From Halomicrobium salinisoli (lineage in GTDB: Archaea > Halobacteriota > Halobacteria > Halobacteriales > Haloarculaceae), in assembly GCF_020405185.1 (NCBI RefSeq), contig NZ_CP084463.1:2790001-2854000 (forward strand): a stretch of DNA of 64,000 nt. Reading direction: 5' to 3'. The notes below the pieces were generated by a model. It was not told the DNA's origin. It was given only the letters and a program-made list of their open reading frames with translations, and searched no databases. Below, piece by piece: positions 51,112 to 60,680 of this stretch (its first letter is position 1; every line of letters begins with the position of its first letter). Position numbers and translations under genes: made by a program.

Positions 51112-52524
51112 TCAGTCGGCGGCGACTTCCTCGGCCTCGGCGTCCTCGCGGTAGTGCTCCTCGATGGCCTCCTCGTCGATGCGGTTGAGCTCCTCCTTCG
51201 GGAGCATCGAGAGGAGGTCCCAGCCGATCTCCAGCGTCTCGTCGATCGACCGGTTGGTGTCGTAGCCCTGGTCGACGAACTCGTCCTCGAACCGGTCGGC
51301 GAAGTCGAGGTACTTGTTGTCGAGGTCGGACAGCGCCTCGCGACCGACGATGTTCACGAGGTCGCGCAGGTCCTCGCCCTCCGCGTAGGCGGCGAAGATC
51401 TGGTCCTTCACGTCGGCGTGGTCGGCGCGGGTCAGCCCCTCGCCGATGCCGTCGTCCATCAGCCGGGAGAGGCTCGGCAGGACGTCGACCGGCGGCTGGA
51501 CGCCCTGGCTGTTGAGGTCCCGATCGACGTAGATCTGGCCCTCGGTGATGTACCCGGTCAGGTCCGGGATCGGGTGCGTGTCGTCGTCGCCCGGCATCGT
51601 GAGGATCGGGATCTGCGTCACCGATCCCTCGCGGCCCTTGATCCGACCGGCGCGCTCGTAGAGCTGGGCCAGGTCGGTGTACATGTACCCGGGGTAGCCA
51701 CGGCGGCCGGGGACCTCCTCGCGGGCGGCCCCGATCTCGCGCAGCGCCTCGCAGTAGTTGGTCATGTCCGTCAGGATGACCAGGACGTGGTAGTCCTTCT
51801 CGAAGGCGAGGTACTCCGCGGTGGTCAGCGCCAGCCGCGGCGTCAGCGTCCGCTCGACGGCCGGGTCGTCGGCGAGGTTCATGAAGACGACCGACCGCTC
51901 GAGCGCGCCGGTGCGCTCGAAGTCGTCCATGAACTCGTTGGCCTCTTCCTGGGTGATCCCCATCGCGCCGAAGATCACCGCGAACTCCGAGCCCTCGTCG
52001 TCGCCCTCTTCCTCCTCCGGCACGGAGGCCTGACGGGCGATCTGCAGGGCGAGTTCGTTGTGCGGCAGCCCCGAGGCCGAGAAGATCGGTAGCTTCTGGC
52101 CGCGGACCAGCGTGTTCATGCCGTCGATGGCCGAGACGCCGGTCTGGATGAACTCCTCGGGGTACTCCCGGGAGTAGGGGTTGATCGCGGCGCCGACGAT
52201 GTCCTGGCGCTCGTCCGGGACGATGTCCGGGCCGCCGTCGATCGGGCGGCCGGTCCCGTCCAGCACGCGACCGAGGAGGTCCTCGGTCACGGGCATCTTC
52301 ATGGTCTCGCCGAGGAAGCGCACCGAGGAGTCGCGGTCGATCCCCTCGGTCCCCTCGAACACCTGGATGGCGACGTGGTCGCTGGCCGATTCCAGCACCT
52401 GGCCGCGTCGCGTCTGGCCGTCGCCGGTCTCGATCTCGACGATCTCGTCGTAGCCGACGGGCTCGTCGGTCTCGACGAAGACCAGCGGTCCGCTGATTTC
52501 CGTGATCGTCTGGTACTCTTTCAT
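51112..52524 (-). CDS. atpB: A-type ATP synthase subunit B
   Basis: A 470-residue non-catalytic B subunit of the alternating hexamer. The N-terminal beta-barrel ([28 protein letters not shown]) is followed by the nucleotide-binding fold without an intact P-loop, and by signatures such as [22 protein letters not shown]. The C-terminal helical part ends [19 protein letters not shown]. It lies two bases after atpA, so it is co-translated. Confidence 0.97.
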   Translation of the reverse strand: MKEYQTITEISGPLVFVETDEPVGYDEIVEIETGDGQTRRGQVLESASDHVAIQVFEGTEGIDRDSSVRFLGETMKMPVTEDLLGRVLDGTGRPIDGGPDIVPDERQDIVGAAINPYSREYPEEFIQTGVSAIDGMNTLVRGQKLPIFSASGLPHNELALQIARQASVPEEEEGDDEGSEFAVIFGAMGITQEEANEFMDDFERTGALERSVVFMNLADDPAVERTLTPRLALTTAEYLAFEKDYHVLVILTDMTNYCEALREIGAAREEVPGRRGYPGYMYTDLAQLYERAGRIKGREGSVTQIPILTMPGDDDTHPIPDLTGYITEGQIYVDRDLNSQGVQPPVDVLPSLSRLMDDGIGEGLTRADHADVKDQIFAAYAEGEDLRDLVNIVGREALSDLDNKYLDFADRFEDEFVDQGYDTNRSIDETLEIGWDLLSMLPKEELNRIDEEAIEEHYREDAEAEEVAAD

Positions 52525-52526
52525 TG

Positions 52527-54287
52527 TCAGTAGAGCTCCCGCAGCTGGGATTCGATGTCGTCCTCGAGCTCGTCGACGTACTCGTTGTAGTCCTCCTGGA
52601 CGCCGATGCGGTTGAGCCGGGGCGCGGCGTCGACGTCGGTGATCTCCTCGACCGGGACGCCGGCCTCGAGCGCCTCGAAGGCGGCGTCGTTGTACGTCTT
52701 GATGGCCCCGAGGATCCGGTAGGTCTTCTCCGGCTCACAGAAGGTGTCGACGTCGTGGAACGCGTTCTGCTGGAGCCACGCCTCGCGGAGGTAGCGGGCG
52801 ATCTCCAGGGTCAGCTGCTGGTCCTCCGGCAGCGCGTCCTTGCCGACGAGCTGGACGATCTCCTGCAGTTCGGCCTCCTCGTCGAGGACGTCGATGGCCC
52901 ACTGGCGCTGCTCGGGCCAGTCCTCGCGGACGTTCTCGCGGAACCACGGGTCGAGCTGGTCCCGATAGAGCGAGTACGATTCGTTCCAGTTGATCGACGG
53001 GAAGTGCCGACGCTCCGCGAGGTCGGCGTCCAGCGCCCAGAACGTCTTGACGATGCGCAGCGTGTTCTGGGTAACCGGCTCGGAGAAGTCACCGCCCGGC
53101 GGCGAGACGGCCCCGATGACGGAGACCGAACCCTCCGTGCCGTTGATGTTCTCGAAGTAGCCGGCCCGCTCGTAGAACTGCGAGAGGCGGGCGGCCAGGT
53201 ACGCGGGGTACCCCTCCTCGCCGGGCATCTCCTCCAGGCGGGAGGAGATCTCGCGCATGGCCTCGGCCCACCGGGAGGTGGAGTCGGCCATCAGCGCGAC
53301 GTCGTAGCCCATGTCGCGGAAGTACTCCGCGATGGTGATGCCCGTGTACACGCAGGACTCGCGTGCCGCGACGGGCATGTTCGAGGTGTTCGCGATGAGG
53401 CACGTCCGGTCCATCAGCGCGTTGCCGGTGGTCGGGTCCTCCAGCTCGGGGAAGTCCTCGATTACCTCGGTCATCTCGTTGCCGCGCTCGCCGCAGCCGA
53501 CGTAGACGACGATGTCCGCGTCGGCCCACTTGGCGAGCTGGTGCTGGGTGACCGTCTTCCCGGAGCCGAACGGACCCGGGATAGCGGCCGTCCCGCCCTT
53601 CGCGATGGGGAACAGGCCGTCCAGCACGCGCTGGCCCGACACGAGCGGCGTGGTCGGGGTCTGCTTCTCGACGGAGGGCCGCTGCTCGCGCACCGGCCAC
53701 TCCTGGCGCATCTGGATCTCCTCGCCGTTGTCGAGTTCGACGACCGTCTCCTCGACGGTGTAGTCGCCGGACTCGACGGCGACGACCTCGCCGCCCTCGT
53801 AGTCGGGCGGGACCATCACCTTGTGGTCGATACTGGGCGTCTCGGGGACGATCCCGACGACGTCGCCGGGTTCGACCTCGTCGCCCGCGGAGACCTCGGG
53901 GTTGAACTCCCAGGTCTTCTCCAGGTCGATGCCCGGCGCGTCGACCCCGCGGTCGAGGTACGCCGAGCCCATCTTCTCCTCCAGGACGTCGAGCGGGCGC
54001 TGGACGCCGTCGTAGATGGCGTCCAGCATGCCGGGCCCGAGGTCCACGGAGAGCGGCGCACCCGTCGACTCGACGGGTTCGCCGGGGGAGACGCCGGACG
54101 TCTCCTCGTACACCTGGATCGTGGTGATGTTGCCTTCGATCTCGATCACTTCGCCCATCAGCCCTTCGTGACCGACGTACACCACGTCGTTCATCCGGGC
54201 GTCGAGGTCGGTCGCGGTGACGACCGGCCCCGAGACGCTCTCGATGACGCCGTCCTCTCTGACGTCAGATTCTGTTGCTTGACTCAT
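52527..54287 (-). CDS. atpA: A-type ATP synthase catalytic subunit A
   Basis: A 586-residue catalytic subunit that makes or hydrolyses ATP. The Walker A loop is [17 protein letters not shown] (about 230-246), with the catalytic glutamate in [22 protein letters not shown]. The non-homologous insert typical of A/V-type enzymes is seen around 115-200 ([20 protein letters not shown]). No intein interrupts the P-loop, though inteins occur there in some archaea. Two bases separate it from atpB and three from atpF. Confidence 0.97.
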   Translation of the reverse strand: MSQATESDVREDGVIESVSGPVVTATDLDARMNDVVYVGHEGLMGEVIEIEGNITTIQVYEETSGVSPGEPVESTGAPLSVDLGPGMLDAIYDGVQRPLDVLEEKMGSAYLDRGVDAPGIDLEKTWEFNPEVSAGDEVEPGDVVGIVPETPSIDHKVMVPPDYEGGEVVAVESGDYTVEETVVELDNGEEIQMRQEWPVREQRPSVEKQTPTTPLVSGQRVLDGLFPIAKGGTAAIPGPFGSGKTVTQHQLAKWADADIVVYVGCGERGNEMTEVIEDFPELEDPTTGNALMDRTCLIANTSNMPVAARESCVYTGITIAEYFRDMGYDVALMADSTSRWAEAMREISSRLEEMPGEEGYPAYLAARLSQFYERAGYFENINGTEGSVSVIGAVSPPGGDFSEPVTQNTLRIVKTFWALDADLAERRHFPSINWNESYSLYRDQLDPWFRENVREDWPEQRQWAIDVLDEEAELQEIVQLVGKDALPEDQQLTLEIARYLREAWLQQNAFHDVDTFCEPEKTYRILGAIKTYNDAAFEALEAGVPVEEITDVDAAPRLNRIGVQEDYNEYVDELEDDIESQLRELY

Positions 54288-54290
54288 GGT

Positions 54291-54614
54291 TTAGTCTTCG
54301 TCCATCAGGTCGATGCCGATCGCTCGCTTGATCTGGTCGCGCAGTCCGCCGCTGCCGGTTCCGCCGCCGAGCGTGACCAGCACCGGTTCGACGCTGGTCT
54401 CGACGTCCTGGCGGACGTCCCGGGAGAGGTGGTCGAGGTCGTCGTCGTGCATCACGACGATGCCGATCTCCTCGTCCTCGAGCATCTCCGAGACGGCCTC
54501 GTCCAGGCGCTCGTCCTTCTCGTCGGCGGGCACGTTGGCGAACTTCCGGACGCCGGCCAGTCGGAAGCCGGTCGTGAAGTCCGGACTGCCGATGACGCCG
54601 ATCTCCTGGCTCAT
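54291..54614 (-). CDS. atpF: A-type ATP synthase subunit F
   Basis: A 107-residue F subunit of the central stalk (SQEIGVIGSPDFTTGFRLAGVRKF, then EMLEDEEIGIVVMHDDDLDHL). It has the flavodoxin-like alpha/beta fold that couples rotation. Its ATG overlaps the atpC stop (ATGA). Confidence 0.95.
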   Translation of the reverse strand: MSQEIGVIGSPDFTTGFRLAGVRKFANVPADEKDERLDEAVSEMLEDEEIGIVVMHDDDLDHLSRDVRQDVETSVEPVLVTLGGGTGSGGLRDQIKRAIGIDLMDED

Positions 54615-55690
54615 AGTATCACCAGCTCCTGTTCGATCTCGTCCGGCTCCAGCCCGGCCTCGCGGCCGCGGGCGATGGCGCGGACGTTGTCGACCTCGCG
54701 CTCCTTGGCGAGGACGTACGAGAACACCGGACAGACCGACAGCGGGTAGCGGTTCGACAGCTGATCCGCGTACTCCAGCAGCGCGGCGTCCAGCGCGTTC
54801 TCGAACTCGATGAGGCTGTCGGCCCCCTCGAGGACGTCCAGCGCCGCGTCGAGGTCGTCGGCGTACCGGCTCTCGCGGACCCGCGCCGCGAGCTGATCGG
54901 TGTCGGCAGCCAGACCAGTTAGGTCGCTCTCACTGAAAAGGCGACCGCCCTCGATGTAGTAGTCGACCGGGTCGAGGCTCTCGGCGCCGCTCCGGGCGAT
55001 CCGGACGGCGTTCCGGAGGTTCCGGAAGTCGACCTCGGCCTTGAGGAACGAGACGTACAGCCCGACCGGACTGTCGATCTCGGGGTTGTCCGGCAGGCCG
55101 GCCAGCAGGTTCTCGTAGTAGGCGCGGTCGACCGCGTTCTCTAGGGGAACCAGCACGCCGGTCTCCTCGTAGTCCTCGAACGCGTCGTCGAGCACCTCGT
55201 CGAGGATGGTCCCGTCGAGGACCTCGACGACCTCCTCGATGGTGTCGGCCGCCAGCAGGCGGTCGAGGACGCCCTCGTCGAACTCGCCGGCGCGGACGAG
55301 GTCGTCTTCGATCTCCTGGCGCTCGGCCCCCGAGTAGATCCCCCGGATAACCGTCTTGACGTTCCAGACGTCGAACTTCCGGAGGTAGCGGGCGACGTAG
55401 TCGTACAGCCGACCCTCCGACCAGTCCAGCAGGTCCTCGAAGTTGCGCGCGAGGTTCCGGTTGAGCGCGTACTCGACGAGGTCGACCCCGTCGTAGCGCG
55501 ATCCCAGCGCGTTCATCTCCCGGCCGTAGGTCGATTCCTCCATGAAGCGGGCGATCTCGCCCGGCCCCATGCGGACCAGCTTCCGGTAGTCGTCGTCGTC
55601 GAACAGCGCCGCCCGCCGGGAGCGCACGCGGGCGTTCACGTACTCGTAGTTGCTGGCGCCCGCGGCCTTGCGGTCGGCTCGCGTGGTCAT
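54611..55690 (-). CDS. atpC: A-type ATP synthase subunit C
   Basis: A 359-residue subunit C (homologue of V-ATPase subunit d), a funnel-shaped helical protein that joins the central stalk to the c-ring. Characteristic stretches are SNYEYVNARVRSRRAALFDDDDYRKLVRMG at the start and NVRAIARGREAGLEPDEIEQELVIL at the end. It overlaps atpF and atpE by four bases on each side. Confidence 0.94.
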   Translation of the reverse strand: MTTRADRKAAGASNYEYVNARVRSRRAALFDDDDYRKLVRMGPGEIARFMEESTYGREMNALGSRYDGVDLVEYALNRNLARNFEDLLDWSEGRLYDYVARYLRKFDVWNVKTVIRGIYSGAERQEIEDDLVRAGEFDEGVLDRLLAADTIEEVVEVLDGTILDEVLDDAFEDYEETGVLVPLENAVDRAYYENLLAGLPDNPEIDSPVGLYVSFLKAEVDFRNLRNAVRIARSGAESLDPVDYYIEGGRLFSESDLTGLAADTDQLAARVRESRYADDLDAALDVLEGADSLIEFENALDAALLEYADQLSNRYPLSVCPVFSYVLAKEREVDNVRAIARGREAGLEPDEIEQELVIL

Positions 55691-56271
55691 TGGTCCCCGA
55701 AGAGCCTGTCGCTGATGTCTCGCAGGTTGTCCTCCCAGACGTCCTCGAGGATCGAGTCGAAGGTGTTGTTCACCCGGACGCGCGAGGCGTCGCTCTCGGC
55801 GACCACGCCGCCCAGACAGTCGAACTCGCCGGCGTACTCGTAGCCGTCGTAGTCGGCGAGGATCGACGTCAGTAGCTCCTGGTCGTCGGGGCGGCCGTAC
55901 ACCTCGACCGCGGTGCCGTCGTCGAACTCAGCGGCGGCCGCGTCCAGCAGTGCACGCGTCAGCTCCTCGCGCTGATCGCCTTCCAGCCCGGCGATCTCGT
56001 CCTCGACCTGCTCGCGGACGTCCTCGAGGACGTCGCGGCGGGCCGCGAGGCGCTCCTGCTTGGACTCCAGCTTGGCGCTGGAGAGCTTCTGCTCGCGCTC
56101 CTGCTCGATCTGTCGCTCGACCTCGGCCTCGCGGTCCTCGCGGATCTCCGCCGCGTCGGCTTCTGCGTCCGCGAGGATGTCCTCCGCGCGCTCGTCCGCG
56201 TCGGAGCGAATTTCCTCCGCACGCGCGCGGGCCTCCTCTCGTACGTCCTCTACGACTGTATCAAGGCTCAT
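55687..56271 (-). CDS. atpE: A-type ATP synthase subunit E
   Basis: A 194-residue peripheral-stalk subunit. The N-terminal 100 residues are a long charged coiled coil (DVREEARARAEEIRSDADERAEDILADAEADAAEI), pairing with subunit H. The C-terminal globular domain (FDCLGGVVAESDASRVRVNNTFDSILEDVWEDNLRDIS) caps the AB head. It begins 24 bases after the atpK stop and overlaps atpC. Confidence 0.95.
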   Translation of the reverse strand: MSLDTVVEDVREEARARAEEIRSDADERAEDILADAEADAAEIREDREAEVERQIEQEREQKLSSAKLESKQERLAARRDVLEDVREQVEDEIAGLEGDQREELTRALLDAAAAEFDDGTAVEVYGRPDDQELLTSILADYDGYEYAGEFDCLGGVVAESDASRVRVNNTFDSILEDVWEDNLRDISDRLFGDQ

Positions 56272-56295
56272 AAATGATGTACGGGAAGGAGCCGT

Positions 56296-56562
56296 TTATA
56301 GGGTGAGGAACACGACGACCAGGGCCAGAATGACGATCGTCTCCGGGAGGACCGTCAGAATCAGAACCTGGCCGAACATGCCTTCGTCCTCGGCGATGGC
56401 GCCGACGCCCGCGGCACCGATGCCACGCTCGGCGTAGCCCGCACCGAGCGCCGCCAGACCGACGGCAAGTGCGGCGAACGCGGTCGCGGCTTCTTCGATA
56501 GCAGGTCCACCAGCAGCAGTTTCTTGCAGTACAGGCGCCAGCGCAAGTGCGTTGTCGATCAT
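56296..56562 (-). CDS. atpK: A-type ATP synthase membrane rotor subunit K (c-ring)
   Basis: An 88-residue two-helix proteolipid. The second helix carries the ion-binding glutamate Glu74 (LTVLPETIVILALVVV), and the first helix has AFAALAVGLAALGAGYAERGIG. It forms the rotating ring with AtpI. A signal-like hydrophobic start with a possible cleavage is usual in this family. It lies 321 bases after atpI, with its own TATA-like box, so it may be made in excess of the other subunits. Confidence 0.95.
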   Translation of the reverse strand: MIDNALALAPVLQETAAGGPAIEEAATAFAALAVGLAALGAGYAERGIGAAGVGAIAEDEGMFGQVLILTVLPETIVILALVVVFLTL

Positions 56563-56883
56563 AGTTTTGTAATCCTCGGGTTGCTCGCGTCCGAACAGGC
56601 GTATGTGATCCGACCGTAGTCATAAAGGTTCTCAAAACAGTTCGTCACGGCCCTGTTCCGCCGTTTTACGGCATCTCGAAGGCGTGGTTGTCATGTGATA
56701 TCGTGACTAATACTGTCTCGATCCACCCCGCAACTGGGTGTCATCACTGAATCGCGCCGGCGGAGGAGCGACTACGCTCAGGACTAGTCAGTATCGCAAG
56801 CAGATGAAGTGACCGACGCCACGGCGACTGGTCCGCCTCGGTAAAGCGACACCGCGGTCGGATACACCGGGCCGGAGGAGGAG
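56563..56883. other. Unusually long gap inside the ATP synthase operon
   Basis: All other genes of the operon overlap or lie within about 120 bases, but atpI and atpK are 321 bases apart. The part next to atpK is AT-richer and carries a promoter-like box. The part next to atpI has no coding potential that I can support. Confidence 0.5.
56621..56628 (-). promoter_or_regulatory. Internal TATA-like box for atpK
   Basis: On the minus strand cctttatg lies about 62 bases before the atpK ATG and predicts a leader of about 35 bases. An extra promoter here would raise c-ring expression relative to AtpI and AtpH. Confidence 0.45.
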
Positions 56884-59214
56884 CTACTCCTCGGCTGTGT
56901 GCGTCCGCTCGTGACCGAACGGATCGTAGCGCTTGCCGCCGCCCTCGAAGAACTTCCCGAAGAACTCCACGTACTCGAGGCGGACGGCCTGGAGACCGGC
57001 GGAGGTGATCCCCAGCACCAGCACGAGCAGGTGTCCAAGCACGAGCAGGATGATGCCGAACAGGCCGCCGAGGACCAGCATCACCGGGTCAGAACTGTTG
57101 ACGAGCCCGGAGAAGATGACGTCCTCGGAGTGCTCCGGCATCCCGTTGAAGAAGATCAGGTGGAACTCGCCGTTGTGAGCGTACGCGCCGAACACCAGCA
57201 GGTTGACGGCCAGCGCCATCCCGGCCTTGGCCAGCGTGACGGCCGCGATCCGGGTGTAGGAGACGACGTGACCGAAGCCCTGAGTGATCGACTCGATCAG
57301 ACCGATCCCGCCCTCGGCGTAGATGACGAGGGCGAGACCGACCAGAATCGCCAGCAGCTGGAGCGAGACCGGACCGACGCTGATCGGCTCGAAGCCGTTG
57401 AAGCCGAGCGGAATCGCGACCTCCTGAATGGGCTCCGTGACCGATTCGGCCGGGTGTTCCATGCCTTTGGCCGCGAACACGGAGAACAGGAAGTCAGGCT
57501 TCGCCGACATGGCGGTGGTGGTCAGGATCCACCACCAGATACTGATGGTGAGGATGATCCACGAGCCGCTCTCGAGGAACGCCTCCGTGACTCCGTGTTC
57601 GAGGTTGTTGACGAAGTCAAGTGCCCGACCGATACACATGTGGACGACGCCGGCGATGACGCTCAGCAGCAGCCACGCCTTGGCGTAGTAGAGGTAGTGC
57701 GGCTGCAGGCCCTTGTGGATCGGCGGCCCGTGCATGCCGAACAGCTGGCCGAGGAATCCGGAGCTCTCCTCGGTCCCCCAGACGACGTATCCGAGCTGGT
57801 GGAGCCCGAAGAACTCGCCGTAGAGGACGCCGAACACAGCGGTGAAGCCGCCGGCCCAGACGCCGACGCCGCCGAGACTCTTGACGACGTCACTGTCGAA
57901 GGACTTCATCAGCCAGAAGCCGACGCCCATGTACAGCAGCCCGTAGCCGAGGTCGCCGATCATGAACCCGAAGAACGCCGGGAACGTCAGGAAGAAGATG
58001 AACGTCGGGTCCAGCTCGGTGTACTGCGGGCGGTTGATGACCTCGACGAGCGCTTCGAACGGCTTGACGCCCTGCGGGTTGTCCTGGACCGTGGGTGGCT
58101 CGTCGTCGCCCATCGAGACCAGGCCGCTGGCGTTGGTGACCCGGCCGCCGTCGGGGGCCGCCTCGCGGGGCTCGGCCTCCTCTTCCTCGTCGGCGGTCGG
58201 ACCGGCCGTCGCCTCCTCGGCCTCGTCCTCGAAGTCGGCCGAGACCTCGGAGCCGGCCTCGGGGATCGGCTCGGTCTCCTCGTGGTGACCCTCGTCGTAC
58301 TCGGCCCGCTCGAGCTCCTCGACCTCGACGCTGTCGCCGGCCGCCGCCGACAGTTCGGACTGGAACTGGCCGTAGTGTTCCGTGGGGATCCACCCCTCGG
58401 CGACGAAGGCGTTGTCCGTGGTCGCGAAGGTCAGCGGCGCCTCGCGCTTCTGGACCTCGATGGTCAGCGTCTCCTCGGCGGCCAGCAGGAATCCGGACAC
58501 GTCGGCCCGGAGGTCGTCGAGCTCGCTCTCGACTGCGTCGAGGTCGGACTCGAGCTGCTGGCGTCGGCCTTCGAGCTCGTCGCGGTACTCGCCGGGGTCG
58601 ACGTCGCCCTCGGGGACGTCGAGTCCGGTGAAGGTCGCGCCGACGAGCGCGTCCTGAAGGTCGTTCTCGTCAGCGCGCGCGAAGGCGGCCAGGACGTCGC
58701 CCTCGGCGAAGACCTCGTAGTCGTCGACGTCGCTGGCGGCGAGCTGCTCGCGGACCTCGTCGGCGTCGCCCTCGCCGACGGCCACGGACAGCGTCTCGTA
58801 GCCCTTCAGGAGGTCGAGGTCGATGCCCAGCTGGACGAACGGGTCGAGGGTGTCGATCTCGTCCTCGACCTCGCGGAGCTCGTCGCGCAGTTCCTCGCGG
58901 CGGTCGTCGAGGTCGTTGACCTCGGTGCGGATCTCCTCGAGTTCCTCGTCGAGGGCCTCCTCGGTGACCAGCTGCGTCGGGCCGGCGTCCTCCTCGTCGA
59001 CGTCGAGGATCGACTTGAGCGACCGGACGGTCACCAGTTTCTCGGAGGCGGATTCGGCACCCTCGATGGGGTCGCCGGGCTCGAACCCCTCCCAGGAGCC
59101 GTCGTACTCGGTGACGTGCAAGAGTCGGAGGTCGTGGACGGCCTCGATGACCGCGTCCATGACCCGCTTGGATCCCGTCACCGAGACCCGGCTCATTTGC
59201 TCAGGTCTGAGCAT
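56884..59214 (-). CDS. atpI: A-type ATP synthase subunit I (membrane stator a-subunit)
   Basis: A 776-residue stator subunit, homologous to V-ATPase a. The N-terminal half (1-380) is cytoplasmic and coiled-coil rich (DDRREELRDELREVEDEIDTLDP), with an acidic insert around 300-345. The C-terminal half has about eight membrane helices, with the arginine-bearing helix in GFGHVVSYTRIAAVTLAKAGMALAVN that forms the ion channel against the c-ring. The ATG at 59214 overlaps the atpH stop by 14 bases; the ATG at 59196 is the alternative. Confidence 0.95.
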   Translation of the reverse strand: MLRPEQMSRVSVTGSKRVMDAVIEAVHDLRLLHVTEYDGSWEGFEPGDPIEGAESASEKLVTVRSLKSILDVDEEDAGPTQLVTEEALDEELEEIRTEVNDLDDRREELRDELREVEDEIDTLDPFVQLGIDLDLLKGYETLSVAVGEGDADEVREQLAASDVDDYEVFAEGDVLAAFARADENDLQDALVGATFTGLDVPEGDVDPGEYRDELEGRRQQLESDLDAVESELDDLRADVSGFLLAAEETLTIEVQKREAPLTFATTDNAFVAEGWIPTEHYGQFQSELSAAAGDSVEVEELERAEYDEGHHEETEPIPEAGSEVSADFEDEAEEATAGPTADEEEEAEPREAAPDGGRVTNASGLVSMGDDEPPTVQDNPQGVKPFEALVEVINRPQYTELDPTFIFFLTFPAFFGFMIGDLGYGLLYMGVGFWLMKSFDSDVVKSLGGVGVWAGGFTAVFGVLYGEFFGLHQLGYVVWGTEESSGFLGQLFGMHGPPIHKGLQPHYLYYAKAWLLLSVIAGVVHMCIGRALDFVNNLEHGVTEAFLESGSWIILTISIWWWILTTTAMSAKPDFLFSVFAAKGMEHPAESVTEPIQEVAIPLGFNGFEPISVGPVSLQLLAILVGLALVIYAEGGIGLIESITQGFGHVVSYTRIAAVTLAKAGMALAVNLLVFGAYAHNGEFHLIFFNGMPEHSEDVIFSGLVNSSDPVMLVLGGLFGIILLVLGHLLVLVLGITSAGLQAVRLEYVEFFGKFFEGGGKRYDPFGHERTHTAEE

Positions 59215-59533
59215 GTACCGCCTCCTCGAACAGGTCCGTGACGTGGTCGATCACGTCGTCGATGCTCTCCTGGGCCTGGGCCTCGAGCTCCTCGCGGGCC
59301 TGTTGGCCCTCGGCGAGGATCTCCTCGCGCTCGGCCTCGATCTCCTCTCGAGCCTGCTCGAGACGCTGTTCGGCCTCCTGCGCTGCCTCTTCGCGTGCCT
59401 GCTCGCGGATCTCGTCGGCCTCCTCGCGGGCTTCCTCGATACGTGCGTCGGCCTCCTGCTCGGCCTCGGCGACGATCTCGTCGGCCTCCTGTTCGGCCTC
59501 CTTGATCCGGTCGAGAACTTCTGGCCGTGGCAT
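59201..59533 (-). CDS. ahaH: A-type ATP synthase subunit H (peripheral stalk)
   Basis: A 110-residue, almost entirely coiled-coil protein (LDRIKEAEQEADEIVAEAEQEADARIEEAREEADEIREQ), rich in Glu and Ala, ending TDLFEEAVHAQT. It pairs with subunit E to form the peripheral stalk. First gene of the operon, overlapping atpI. A TATA-like ccaaatag lies about 32 bases before the ATG (59563-59570). Confidence 0.92.
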   Translation of the reverse strand: MPRPEVLDRIKEAEQEADEIVAEAEQEADARIEEAREEADEIREQAREEAAQEAEQRLEQAREEIEAEREEILAEGQQAREELEAQAQESIDDVIDHVTDLFEEAVHAQT

Positions 59534-59620
59534 TCTCTAATCGTGGGAACGTTGCTAGAGTGGCTATTTGGTAGTTGCGAAGTTGGGGCGTCGCCGAGTC
59601 CTGCGAGGCGGCGCCGTTAT

Positions 59621-59920
59621 GCGAGCGGGAGCGACCGTAGGGAGCGACACGCGAGCAGGGCGGGACTGAACGGAGTGAAGTCCCGCCGAAATGCGAGCGG
59701 GGAACGGAGTGACCCGCGAGCAGGGCGGGGCGCGACCGAAGGGAGCGGTCCGCCGGAAGGCGAACGGCGAACGGAGTGAGCCGTGAGTTAGGGCGGCGCC
59801 GAACGCAGTGAGGGGCCGCCAAAGCGCGAGCGGGAGCGACGGCAGGAGCGACACGCGAGCAGGGCGGGGCGCAACCGAAGAGAGCGGGCCGACGGAAGGC
59901 GAGCGGGGTGCGACCGCAGC
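59621..59920. repeat. Tandem array of about 66-73 bp hairpin units upstream of the quinone methyltransferase gene
   Basis: Units begin with gcgagcggg-like sequence at 59621, 59693, 59760, 59826 and 59899. Inside each, a gcgagcagggcgg block is followed by a hairpin: ggcgggact-gaacggagtga-agtcccgcc (59659-59687), ggcgg/ccgcc around gaccgaaggga (59725-59754), and ggcggc/gccgcc around gaacgcagtga (59792-59820). Stem sequences differ; the 11-base core is nearly constant. The array fills most of the gap between atpH and the methyltransferase and is not coding. Confidence 0.72.
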
Positions 59921-59969
59921 CGGGACGAGACCGGGGCCATTATGTCCGTATGCCCGCAACAACGGAGCA

Positions 59970-60593
59970 ATGGGAGTCCTCGAGGACAAGGACCGCGCGC
60001 GGACGTTCTACAAGTACCTCTCGAAGGTGTACGACAGGGTCAACCCGTTCATCTGGAACGAGGAGATGCGCGACGAGGCCATCGGAATGTTGGACCTCGG
60101 CCCCGACGACCGCGTGCTGGACGTGGGCTGTGGTACCGGCTTCGCCACGGAGGGGCTCCTCGAGGAGACGGAGCGCGTCCACGGGCTCGACCAGAGCGCC
60201 CACCAGCTGGACCGGGCGACCCGGAAGTTCGGTCGGCGCGGGCCGGTCCGGTTCTACCGGGGCGACGCCGAACGGCTCCCGTTCCGGGACGATTCCTTCG
60301 ACGTGGTGTGGTCCTCGGGTTCCATCGAGTACTGGCCGAACCCGGTCGACGCCCTCGAAGAGTGTCGCCGGGTCGTGCGCCCGGGCGGACGGGTGCTGAT
60401 CGTGGGCCCGGACTACCCCAACCGAACCGTCTTCCAGAAGCTCGCCGACGCCATCATGCTGTTCTACGACGAGGAGGAGGCCGACCGGATGTTCCGCGAG
60501 GCGGGCTTCGAGGAGTTCGAACACCGGATCCTCCAGCGCCGCCCGGGCAGTCCGCGCGCCATCACCACCGTCGCTCGCGTCCCCGAGGAGTGA
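59970..60593 (+). CDS. VTE3-like quinone methyltransferase
   Basis: A 207-residue class I methyltransferase with motif I VLDVGCGTGFAT (49-60). The surrounding residues match the plant chloroplast MPBQ/MSBQ methyltransferase VTE3 closely: FYKYLSKVYDRVNPFIWNEEMRDEA, GLDQSAHQL, GDAERLPFRDDSFD, SSGSIEYWPNP and VGPDYPNRT. Plant VTE3 methylates quinol precursors of tocopherol and plastoquinone and is thought to descend from an archaeal gene. In a haloarchaeon the target is probably the menaquinone ring, giving methylmenaquinone. A TATA-like cattatgt lies about 28 bases before the ATG, just after the repeat array. Confidence 0.82.
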   Translation: MGVLEDKDRARTFYKYLSKVYDRVNPFIWNEEMRDEAIGMLDLGPDDRVLDVGCGTGFATEGLLEETERVHGLDQSAHQLDRATRKFGRRGPVRFYRGDAERLPFRDDSFDVVWSSGSIEYWPNPVDALEECRRVVRPGGRVLIVGPDYPNRTVFQKLADAIMLFYDEEEADRMFREAGFEEFEHRILQRRPGSPRAITTVARVPEE

Positions 60594-60680
60594 CCGGCGA
60601 GCGGGCGGCGCCGCCCTGCGGTGCGAGGGGACGGACCCGGTATCGGAGGGCCGTACCCGGTTCAGGACGGGTCTGAACTG

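Noticed and set aside
56784..57038. Minus-strand frame of 84 codons across the end of atpI
   Set aside because: Most of it is a shadow of atpI in another frame, and the remaining tail is Ser/Thr-rich without a start or ribosome-binding context of its own.
59621..59920. CRISPR-like array
   Set aside because: Units are regularly spaced, but the repeat part is imperfect and internally palindromic, there are no unique spacers of constant length, and no cas genes are in the window.
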